Assembly (NCBI GenBank): GCA_029547145.1
Contig: JAKPPV010000039.1
Span: 1-38,702 of the forward strand
Direction of reading: 5' to 3'
Length of the DNA stretch: 38,702 bases
DNA from: Methanobacteriota archaeon
GTDB lineage: Archaea; Halobacteriota; Methanomicrobia; Methanomicrobiales; Methanospirillaceae
The notes below the pieces were generated by a model that was not told where the DNA came from, did not search any database, and saw nothing but the letters and a program-made list of their open reading frames with translations. The first letter of the stretch is position 1, and each line of letters begins with the position of its first letter. Positions 8,827 through 15,303 of this stretch are shown here, piece after piece. Made by a program: the position numbers and the translations under genes.

Positions 8827-8873
8827 AGTGAAGGTGACTACAGGAGTCGCTGGTGATCAGTGACGGTCACTAC
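8827..8873. repeat. Repeated 15-bp palindromic element in the mcr leader
   Basis: Two copies of a 15-base unit, AGTGAAGGTGACTAC (8827-8841) and AGTGACGGTCACTAC (8859-8873), differ at two bases and are spaced 32 bases apart. The second contains a perfect 13-base palindrome, AGTGAC-G-GTCACT (8859-8871). The pair lies 55-100 bases before the mcrB start, inside the predicted leader. Copies about three helical turns apart suggest a tandem operator for a dimeric protein; an RNA hairpin is the alternative. Function is inferred. Confidence 0.55.
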
Positions 8874-8913
8874 TGCACGTCCCCTCTTGGGACATTGCAC
8901 ATATTCTCAATGG

Positions 8914-8931
8914 TGATATATATGATTTCCC
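8914..8931 (-). promoter_or_regulatory. Candidate proximal mcr promoter
   Basis: On the minus strand this reads GGGAAATCATATATATCA, a purine-rich BRE followed by a strong TATA box. Transcription would begin near 8890-8897, giving a leader of about 120 bases that still contains the repeated palindromic element. It competes with the distal promoter at 9081-9093; both may be used. Confidence 0.5.
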
Positions 8932-9080
8932 TTTTTTTCCAATGCATATTAAATATAATAATAATTCAATAAATCAGATTTGAGCAAGAATGTTCAAATA
9001 TTCGGTCAATATCCGGTTTCCCCGATCCACCTCGTATGAAAAAAATTCGAATTGATTGTACTTTGTCGAATAATAATACA

Positions 9081-9093
9081 TAAAGGTTTCGAA
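9081..9093 (-). promoter_or_regulatory. Candidate distal mcr promoter, identical to the mtr promoter core
   Basis: The minus strand reads TTCGAAACCTTTA, followed by TGTATTATT: a BRE (CGAAA) and TATA-like box. The same 13 bases form the mtr promoter at 3160-3172. It sits directly after the stop codon of the tungstate transporter ATPase. Transcription would start near 9055-9060 and give an unusually long leader of about 280 bases before mcrB. Confidence 0.6.
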
Positions 9094-9095
9094 GA

Positions 9096-10172
9096 TCATG
9101 CGCGCGCAATCAGGTGGGCACCGTTCGGGTCGAAGGCGGCGGAGACCTCCTGTCCCGGTTCGAGCGCAAGGGCGACAAAGGTCAGACGTCGGACGAGCGC
9201 GATCAGGGGAAAACCGCAGTCGAGATGCACCCGGACCAGCGGGCCGTCGGTGTCGACCCCGGTCACCCGGCAGGACAGGTGGTTCGGTGAGCCCGCGGGG
9301 CCGGCAGGACCACGGGACAGGACGATCTCCTCGGGCCGGATCGCGACCGTAACCGTCCCGGAGACCGGAGCGTGGACGGCGACGGCGAGGAGACCCCCGG
9401 TGGTCCGGACGAACGCCACGCCCCGGTCCATCCGCTCCACCGTCCCCTCGACCAGATTTCCAGCCCCGACAAACCGCGCCACCTCGCTCGTCCCCGGGCG
9501 GTAGAAGATCTCCGGGGGTGACCCGACCTGCACGAGCCGGCCCGCCGCCATGACCGCCAGGCGGTCGCAGAGCCGCTGGCCCTGGTCCAGGTCATGGGTC
9601 GCCATCACGATCGTAGTACCGAGGTCCGACCGCGCCTTCCGGACGACGTCCTCGACCACCCGGGTGGAGAGCGGGTCCAGGTTCGCGGTCGGCTCGTCAA
9701 GAAAGAGGACGGTCGGGCGGGTGACGAGGGAACGGGCGATCGCGACCCGCTGGAGCTCCCCTCCGGAGAGGGACGAGGCCCGGCGCGGGCCGAAACCGGC
9801 AAGACCCACCATCTCGAGTGTCTCCTCGACGAGGAGACGGGCATCATCCCCCCGTATCCCCCGGAGACCGAGCCCGATCGAGACGTTGCGCCGGACGTCA
9901 CCCGAGAAGACCGCGGGCCGGTGAAAGACGATGCCCATGCGTCGACGGAGCCCGACCAGGTCCACCCGCCCTGCGGTCACCTCGGTGGAGTCGATCCAGA
10001 GCCGGCCGCTCGTCGGGGTGACGAGCAGGTCCATGATCCGGATCAGACTCGATTTTCCGGAGCCCGACGGTCCTATCAGCCCGAGGACCTCTCCCTGCCC
10101 GACCGTGAGAGATATATCATCGAGGACGGTCTTCCCCTCGATCTCCCACCCGACCCGCTCGCACCGGATCAT
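9096..10172 (-). CDS. tupC: Tungstate/molybdate ABC transporter ATP-binding protein
   Basis: A 358-residue ABC ATPase. The start MIRCERVGWEIEGKT was chosen because its ATG overlaps the permease stop (ATGA); the longer open frame upstream is a shadow. Walker A GPSGSGKS is at about 34-41, the signature LSGGELQR near 135-142, Walker B VLFLDEPT near 155-162 and the switch histidine in ATHDL near 193. The C-terminal third is a TOBE-like anion-sensing region, as in ModC/WtpC. The Q-loop position reads FHRP, with histidine where FQRP is usual (residue 84). With the TupB-like permease and the divergent binding protein it should power tungstate or molybdate import. Tungstate rather than molybdate is inferred from the binding domains. 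Confidence 0.85.
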   Translation of the reverse strand: MIRCERVGWEIEGKTVLDDISLTVGQGEVLGLIGPSGSGKSSLIRIMDLLVTPTSGRLWIDSTEVTAGRVDLVGLRRRMGIVFHRPAVFSGDVRRNVSIGLGLRGIRGDDARLLVEETLEMVGLAGFGPRRASSLSGGELQRVAIARSLVTRPTVLFLDEPTANLDPLSTRVVEDVVRKARSDLGTTIVMATHDLDQGQRLCDRLAVMAAGRLVQVGSPPEIFYRPGTSEVARFVGAGNLVEGTVERMDRGVAFVRTTGGLLAVAVHAPVSGTVTVAIRPEEIVLSRGPAGPAGSPNHLSCRVTGVDTDGPLVRVHLDCGFPLIALVRRLTFVALALEPGQEVSAAFDPNGAHLIARA

Positions 10173-10876
10173 CGGCGTCCACCTCCCTGCAGCAGGTTCA
10201 CACCAAGGTTCACCACGAGCGCGAGCGCAAGCAGGATGATCCCGAGGGCAAGGGAGAGGGAGATGTTGCCCATCGAGGTCTCCAGGCTGATCGCCGTCGT
10301 CAGGACACGGGTATACCCCCGGATGTTGCCCCCGATCATGATTGCGACACCGACCTCGGAGATGGCCCGACCAAAACCGAGCGTGACCGCCGCGAGGAGG
10401 GCGAACCGGGCCTCCCGGAGGAGAAGGAGGAGCCGCTGCGACCACGTGGCACCGAGCGAGACGAGGGTGTCGTGCAGTCCGCGATCGAGCCCGTCGAGGG
10501 TGGTAACGGTCAGTCCGAGCAGGATCGGTAGGATCAAAAGGGTCTGGCCCAGGACCATTCCGGTCGGCGTGAAGAGGAGCCGGAGAGGGCCGAGCGGCCC
10601 GGATGACGAGCACAGGAGGAAGAGGAGGAGGCCGACGATCACCGTCGGCACCGAGTAGAGCGTCTGGATCAGGAACAACAGGGCACGCCGGCCCCGGAAC
10701 TCGCTCAGTGAGATGGCGCCTCCTGCCGGCACGGCGATCAACGTGGCGAGGAGGGTCGACGAGAGCGAGATGACGAGGGTCCGTGTCGTGATCTCGATCA
10801 CCTCGGGGTCGAGGGTGATGATCAGTTCGGCAGCCTTCGTCAATCCGTCCAGGATCTCGTTCACCACGGTATCCAC
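10169..10876 (-). CDS. tupB: Tungstate ABC transporter permease (TupB-like)
   Basis: A 235-residue membrane protein with about five or six transmembrane segments. It has the TupB-type motif block FLIQTLYSVPTVIVGLLLFL and the EAA-loop-like stretch DTLVSLGATWSQRLLLLLRE (about residues 135-154), which contacts the ATPase. The start used is GTG at 10876; another GTG nine bases downstream has a better GGTGGAT ribosome binding site and is equally possible. The stop overlaps the ATPase start by four bases, so the pair is translated together. It should form the channel for tungstate delivered by the binding lipoprotein encoded divergently. No separate WtpB-type permease is visible, so both fused binding domains may use this one. 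Confidence 0.85.
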   Translation of the reverse strand: MDTVVNEILDGLTKAAELIITLDPEVIEITTRTLVISLSSTLLATLIAVPAGGAISLSEFRGRRALLFLIQTLYSVPTVIVGLLLFLLCSSSGPLGPLRLLFTPTGMVLGQTLLILPILLGLTVTTLDGLDRGLHDTLVSLGATWSQRLLLLLREARFALLAAVTLGFGRAISEVGVAIMIGGNIRGYTRVLTTAISLETSMGNISLSLALGIILLALALVVNLGVNLLQGGGRR

Positions 10877-10926
10877 CAGGAACCAGCGCGTCCGCTATCT
10901 ATGTACACCCCAGGCCTCATATGTCA

Positions 10927-10940
10927 ACTGGTGGACCAGT
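10927..10940. promoter_or_regulatory. Perfect palindrome in the divergent tup promoter region
   Basis: ACTGGT-GG-ACCAGT is a perfect 14-base inverted repeat about 50 bases from the permease start and 90 from the binding-protein start. Its place between divergent transporter genes suggests an operator for a dimeric repressor, possibly tungstate-responsive. No regulator gene for it is next to it. Function is inferred. Confidence 0.5.
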
Positions 10941-10969
10941 GTGTCTACCATTTGTATTGAATGATTTAA

Positions 10970-10984
10970 GAAGATATAAATAAA
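10970..10984 (+). promoter_or_regulatory. Promoter of the tungstate-binding protein gene
   Basis: GAAGATATAAATAAA contains a purine-rich BRE and a TATA box centred near 10977. Transcription should begin near 11000, just before the GGGAGG ribosome binding site at 11004-11009 and the ATG at 11016. Confidence 0.65.
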
Positions 10985-11015
10985 TTAGTAAACAGACCGG
11001 ATCGGGAGGCACTCG

Positions 11016-12962
11016 ATGAACCACCTTTCACTCATAGCAGGAACGGGCCTGCTCGCCATCCTCCTCGTCCTCTTCACCGGCGTCGCGGGCTGTACGGGCA
11101 GCATCCCCGGCGGCGACGTGACGACACCCCCGATCGCATCGGGCCAGGCGACGGCAGCGCCCACCGGCATCACGACAGGCGGTGTGACGGCGATCCCGAC
11201 GAACCTCACCAGGCCCCGGACGGACCTCCTGATCGCGACCACGACGAGCCTTGATGATACCGGGCTCCTCGACTACCTGACACCCTTCTATGAGGCGACG
11301 CATCCCGTGAACCTGAAGATCACGTCACAGGGCACCGGCAAGGCGATCGAACTCGCAAAGCGCGGTGACGCGGACCTGCTCCTCGTCCACTCCCCCTCCC
11401 TGGAGACTGCGTTCATGGAGGGCGGTTACGGTGTGAACCGCCGCTCGTTCGCCTACAACTACTTCGTGATCGTCGGTCCCGAGAGCGATCCCGCCGGGAT
11501 CAGGGGGCTCACCCCCGAGGAGGCGTTCACAAAGCTGATGAAGGATGGAAAGGCGGGCAACAGGGGCGTCGTCTTCGTCTCGCGTGGTGATAACTCCGGC
11601 ACCCACTCCGCCGAGAAGACGATCTGGGGCAAGGCGAAGGTGAACTACGCCACCGATGTCCAGAAGTCCGGCGCCTGGTATGTCGAGGCGGGCAAGGGCA
11701 TGGGCGAGACCCTCCAGATGGCGTCAGAGATGGGGGCGTATACCCTCTCCGATGAAGGGACCTTCCTCGCGTACAGGGGCAACCTGAAGCTGACACCCCT
11801 GATCACCGAGGGTGCGAGCCTGCTCAACATCTACTCCGCGATCGCCGTGGTGCCGGAGGGCAACGCAACCGCATCGCTCGAGGCAGCCAACCAGTACATC
11901 GACTTCCTGCTCTCCGCCGACACGCAGGAGAAGATCGCAGGGTTCGGAAAGGAGCAGTACGGCAAGGGTCTCTTCTCCCCCATGACGGCAGAGAAGGCGA
12001 AGGAGTTCGGGGTCGACGGCTCGACGCCGGCAACGGCGATAAAGCCGGTGCTCGTCTACGCCGCCGGCAGCCTTGCCTCGCCGTTCGCAACCCTGAAGAG
12101 GTCTTTTGATGCCAATACCACGGGCGCAGAGCTCGGCATCTACACGGGCGCCTCGGTCACGCAGATCGAGAAGGTGACAAAGACGAACGCGAAGGCTGAC
12201 GTCGTCGCGTCCGCAGACGCCTTCCTGATCCCGAAGCTGATGTTCCCGAACAACGCCAGCTGGATGCTCTCCTTTGCCCGGAACGCGATGGTGCTCGCCT
12301 ACAACAACTCGACCTCGGACTACGCCACGGAGATCAACGCCGGTAACTGGTACGAGATCCTCGACCGGGACGGCGTCAGTTACGCCACCTCCGACCCGAC
12401 CACGGACCCAGGAGGCTACCGGTCGTACATGGTGATCAAGCTCGCCGAGAAGTTCTATGGCAAGAATACGATCTTCCAGCATCTGGTCGGCGACCACTCG
12501 AAGATCACCTGCACCACCGCGAACGACAGGACCACCATCGACGTCTCGAAGCCCACTCCTGACGGCGTCACCCTGGTGATCCCCAGGACGGGCGACCCGA
12601 GCTACACGGACCAGCTCAGGTCCGGAAAGGTCGACTACGTCTTCACCTACCGGTCCAACGCGGTTCAGAACGGGTTCAACTACATCACCCTGCCCCCCGA
12701 GATCGACCTCTCCGACCCGGCGCACGAGGCCGAATACGCAAAGGTCGAGGTGAAACGCCCCGATGGCTCGACCGAGGCAGGTATGCCGATCATCTACGGG
12801 ATCACGGTACCGTCGGTCGCGAAGAATCCCGAGCTCGGGCAGGCCTTCGTGCGCCTTCTGACCGGGCCCGAGGGGGCGGCGGTGCTCGAGGCTGAGGGCT
12901 TTATTCCGATCACCCCCTCCGTCGCCACGGGAACGGTTCCCGCTGGCGCTGCTGGCGCCTGA
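11016..12962 (+). CDS. Tandem tungstate-binding lipoprotein, TupA domain fused to WtpA/ModA domain
   Basis: A 648-residue secreted binding protein with two different anion-binding domains. Residues 1-26 are a lipoprotein signal ending in GVAGC, so Cys26 is the likely lipid anchor; a Thr/Ala-rich linker follows. Residues 68-335 are TupA-like: LLIATTTSLDDTG, ITSQGTGKAIELAKRGDADL and SRGDNSGTHSAE are the family marks. Residues 343-635 are WtpA/ModA-like: LVYAAGSLASPF, GASVTQIEKVTKTNAKADV, VVASADAFLIP and a late TYRSNAV segment. Each domain is full length, where normally a transporter has one or the other. It is divergent from tupB-tupC and followed by a T-tract terminator. The fusion is in one uninterrupted frame with uniform codon use, so it is not an obvious assembly error. 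Confidence 0.88.
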   Translation: MNHLSLIAGTGLLAILLVLFTGVAGCTGSIPGGDVTTPPIASGQATAAPTGITTGGVTAIPTNLTRPRTDLLIATTTSLDDTGLLDYLTPFYEATHPVNLKITSQGTGKAIELAKRGDADLLLVHSPSLETAFMEGGYGVNRRSFAYNYFVIVGPESDPAGIRGLTPEEAFTKLMKDGKAGNRGVVFVSRGDNSGTHSAEKTIWGKAKVNYATDVQKSGAWYVEAGKGMGETLQMASEMGAYTLSDEGTFLAYRGNLKLTPLITEGASLLNIYSAIAVVPEGNATASLEAANQYIDFLLSADTQEKIAGFGKEQYGKGLFSPMTAEKAKEFGVDGSTPATAIKPVLVYAAGSLASPFATLKRSFDANTTGAELGIYTGASVTQIEKVTKTNAKADVVASADAFLIPKLMFPNNASWMLSFARNAMVLAYNNSTSDYATEINAGNWYEILDRDGVSYATSDPTTDPGGYRSYMVIKLAEKFYGKNTIFQHLVGDHSKITCTTANDRTTIDVSKPTPDGVTLVIPRTGDPSYTDQLRSGKVDYVFTYRSNAVQNGFNYITLPPEIDLSDPAHEAEYAKVEVKRPDGSTEAGMPIIYGITVPSVAKNPELGQAFVRLLTGPEGAAVLEAEGFIPITPSVATGTVPAGAAGA

Positions 12963-12979
12963 ACCCCTGATCAACCAGA

Positions 12980-12994
12980 TTTTTTTTCTTTTTT
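12980..12994 (+). terminator. T-tract terminator after the binding-protein gene
   Basis: TTTTTTTTCTTTTTT begins 18 bases after the stop codon, without an obvious hairpin, as is usual for archaeal termination. Confidence 0.7.
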
Positions 12995-13092
12995 CCGTAT
13001 CGGGCATCCTTGGCCCCTATCGGACAGAGAACACCTACAAGGTCAGAAGAGATTCAATAAAACCCCAATGAGATTAAAATCACGAAAGTATA

Positions 13093-13108
13093 TCAGAAAG
13101 TATATATG
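13093..13108 (+). promoter_or_regulatory. Promoter of the KGG-repeat protein gene
   Basis: TCAGAAAGTATATATG has a BRE-like AGAAAG and a strong TATA box (13101-13108). Transcription should begin near 13130, which rules out an in-frame ATG at 13106 as the start. The leader holds CCGGAC-GGAC-GTCCGG (13151-13166), a hairpin just before the ribosome binding site. Confidence 0.65.
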
Positions 13109-13186
13109 TCATCTATAACTATAGAACTCCCCTCAGAGAGAGGCGATCGTCCGGACGGACGTCCGGCGAGCACCGGAGGGAGAACC

Positions 13187-13498
13187 ATGGAGGAGAAGGG
13201 CAGTTCAGGAAAGACGAACCGGGGCCTTGCATCCGCCGACACGGAGACGAGGCAGCGGGTTGCACGGGCGGGGGGCGAGGCCCGGCACGTGAAACGGGGA
13301 CTCCAGGCGGCGGACGAGAAGACGCGCGAAAGGGTCGCACGGGCAGGAGGAGAGGCACCACACAGGTTGCGGGGACTCCAGGCGGCGGACGAGAAGACGC
13401 GCGAGAGGGTTGCACGGGCAGGAGGAGAGGCCGCACGCGGGGGCGGGTCATCGGGATCGGAGGGGGGCCCGGAGAGAGGCGAACGACCCGCCCGGTGA
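13187..13498 (+). CDS. Small hydrophilic protein with three 25-residue KGG-type repeats
   Basis: A 103-residue, strongly charged protein without membrane segments. After a short N-terminus (MEEKGSSGKTN) come three tandem 25-residue repeats of the form RGLxxADxxTRxRVARAGGEA, followed by a Gly/Ser/Glu tail likely to be disordered. The pattern resembles bacterial KGG-type or Em/con-10-like stress proteins, where a D-x-E-x-(Q/R)-x-x-(I/V)-A-x-x-GG unit repeats; here ARAGGEA replaces ASKGGEA. The start was chosen for its GGAGGGAG ribosome binding site and the promoter position. Such proteins accumulate under stress or desiccation in bacteria, and the same role here is inference. Confidence 0.65.
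   Translation: MEEKGSSGKTNRGLASADTETRQRVARAGGEARHVKRGLQAADEKTRERVARAGGEAPHRLRGLQAADEKTRERVARAGGEAARGGGSSGSEGGPERGERPAR
13220..13444 (+). repeat. Three tandem 75-bp coding repeats
   Basis: Units run 13220-13294, 13295-13369 and 13370-13444, each 25 codons. The second and third are nearly identical over their first 60 bases (GGACTCCAGGCGGCGGACGA and on), which suggests recent duplication. The first unit has diverged more. Confidence 0.85.
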
Positions 13499-13611
13499 GC
13501 CGGACCACCGGTGCGACCCTGAGAGCCGTGGAGTCAGGAATCCAACGCCGATCATTCTCTTTTTCGAACACGTGACCTGATCGACCTGGTTGATCGCGGA
13601 GTGGGTCTTCG

Positions 13612-15147
13612 TCATGGCGTCACGGCGAGGGTCCCGACGGGGGTGGTTTCAACCGTGGCAGGGGTCGGAGGAGTGGTCACGTCCCAGGGCGTCGGAGGTA
13701 GGGTGAGGACGGCACCTCCATCCACGCTGTCGATCAGGTGCCCGTCCGCATCGTACAGGTACGCCCGGTCCCCGCCCGGCTCAAAGACGTCGCTGGCATC
13801 CCAGTAGAGCACCCCGTTCCCGTCGATACCTCTGCCGATCTGGACCAGGAGCGTCCCGCCCGGCGGGATCTCGCAGGCGGGGAACCGGAACGATGCAGAG
13901 CCGTTCCCGTTTCCCAGGCGCCAGTCCGTCAGGTTCACCGGCCCGGACCCGCCATTCCTGACCAGGACCCGTCCCGCCCCGAGGTCGAGACCCTCGAGCC
14001 GGACGGGGACCAGGGGCGCCGTGACCGTCGGCAAGGGCACCGTCACGGTCGGAACGACCGTGAAGGGGGGTGGATAGGGTGGCCCGAGCACGAACGGCGT
14101 CGGGGTGGCGGACGGAGCGGGTCCATCGCGGTCGGCAGGCAGGTCGGGCCGGAAGGTCGTGCCCCGCACAGGCTGGCAGAGCGTTCCGTCGCAGGTGAAC
14201 GCGACAGTTCCGGACATGTTCGTCAGGTAGACCTTCGAACCCAGCACGAGGAGGTTCTGGACCAGCCGGTCGTCGACCCGGTCCGCCGGCGGACTCCCCG
14301 CACTGATCACGGCGAAACGGGGACGGACCGCCTCCAGCAGGGCCGGTGGAGCCGACCCCCGCTCGCCGTTGCGCGGGACCTGGAGGACGTCCGCCGCGAG
14401 CTCCTCCCCCGACGATGCCAGCCGTACTGCGGCCCCCGACCCGAGTCCCCCCGTCAGGAGCACCGCCGTCCGGCCGTAGACCAGGCGAAGCACGAGGGAG
14501 TCCTCGTGCTGGTCCCCGGATCGGTCGGGGGATGGGTTGAGTACGTCGAGCCAGACCTCCGGGTCGAGATACAGCCGCTGGCCCGCCCGTACCTCCGAGC
14601 GGGTGACGTTGGATGCCTCCAGGATCGAGAGGAGACGTTCATACGCCGCAGGGTGTCCGGCGGGGAGACCACCGTCGAGAAAGACCCCGACCCTCTCCAG
14701 GCCCTCCACGACGGTCGGCATCCCCCCCACCTGGTCGGCGTGTGCATGGGAGGCGATCAGCAGGTCCAGGCTGTTCACACCCATGGACCGGAGGTACCGG
14801 AGCAGGTCGGAACCGCGACCCTCGGGTCCCCCGTCCAGGAGCGCGGTGCGCCCCCGCGGGGTCTCGATCAGGACCGCATCGCCTTGACCCACCGCGACGA
14901 AGTGGACCACCAGCGGTCCCTTCGGGGGCGGGAGCAGGACCGGGGTCGGTACCGGTGTGGACGGGATCGGGGTGGCGTCCGCTCTCGTGGGTGTGGCTGC
15001 CGGGACCGTCCTCTGGGGACCGGGCGTCGCCGTGGACCACCCCTCCGGCGATGAACCGGGGGAGAACCGCGAGAACCCGCCGAGGAGGGCGAAGAGTACC
15101 AGCACGAGGACGAGCAGGATCAGCAGGGTGGACAGCGAACGCGCCAT
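13612..15147 (-). CDS. Secreted ComEC-like metallo-beta-lactamase-fold protein with lamin-tail domain, metal site degraded
   Basis: A 511-residue protein. Residues 5-23 are a signal peptide or anchor, 28-76 a Thr/Pro linker, about 79-320 a ComEC/Rec2-type metallo-beta-lactamase fold, then a Pro/Thr linker and a lamin-tail-like beta domain (about 378-470). The fold is recognised by VHFVAVGQGDAVLIETPRGR, TALLDGG, SHAHADQVGG and RPRFAVISAG. Metal ligands are partly lost. The HxHxDH motif reads HAHADQ (134-139), LLTGD reads LLTGG (230-234), and the usual HHGS position reads RNGE (259-262). An inactive or binding role outside the cell is therefore likely (inference). It faces the KGG gene and shares a strand with the protease upstream; a TATA box lies at 15181. 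Confidence 0.75.
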   Translation of the reverse strand: MARSLSTLLILLVLVLVLFALLGGFSRFSPGSSPEGWSTATPGPQRTVPAATPTRADATPIPSTPVPTPVLLPPPKGPLVVHFVAVGQGDAVLIETPRGRTALLDGGPEGRGSDLLRYLRSMGVNSLDLLIASHAHADQVGGMPTVVEGLERVGVFLDGGLPAGHPAAYERLLSILEASNVTRSEVRAGQRLYLDPEVWLDVLNPSPDRSGDQHEDSLVLRLVYGRTAVLLTGGLGSGAAVRLASSGEELAADVLQVPRNGERGSAPPALLEAVRPRFAVISAGSPPADRVDDRLVQNLLVLGSKVYLTNMSGTVAFTCDGTLCQPVRGTTFRPDLPADRDGPAPSATPTPFVLGPPYPPPFTVVPTVTVPLPTVTAPLVPVRLEGLDLGAGRVLVRNGGSGPVNLTDWRLGNGNGSASFRFPACEIPPGGTLLVQIGRGIDGNGVLYWDASDVFEPGGDRAYLYDADGHLIDSVDGGAVLTLPPTPWDVTTPPTPATVETTPVGTLAVTP

Positions 15148-15180
15148 GGTCCCGGGTTCTCTCTCAGGTTGAGACCCCGG

Positions 15181-15190
15181 AGCTTATAGA
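15181..15190 (-). promoter_or_regulatory. Candidate promoter of the ComEC-like gene
   Basis: The minus strand reads TCTATAAGCT, a good TATA box, about 35 bases before the ATG at 15147. Transcription would start near 15160, giving a short leader. Confidence 0.5.
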
Positions 15191-15303
15191 CCCGCGTCCG
15201 CACACAGAATGGGTGCGAGCGATGGCGGCGATCGAAGGGGAAAGGGGCGGGTGGATCAGGCGGGGCGGTATCGCGGGCATCCACGGAGATCCCCATCGTA
15301 TGC

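Noticed and set aside
11724..13007. Minus-strand open frame opposite the tungstate-binding protein gene
   Set aside because: No domain, shadow composition, and it runs through the T-tract terminator.
13106..13186. Extended N-terminus for the KGG-repeat protein
   Set aside because: The start would lie within or just after the TATA box; the downstream ATG at 13187 has a strong ribosome binding site.
13220..13444. Tandem repeats considered as a CRISPR array
   Set aside because: Units of exactly 75 bases are in frame and code for protein repeats; there are no unique spacers.
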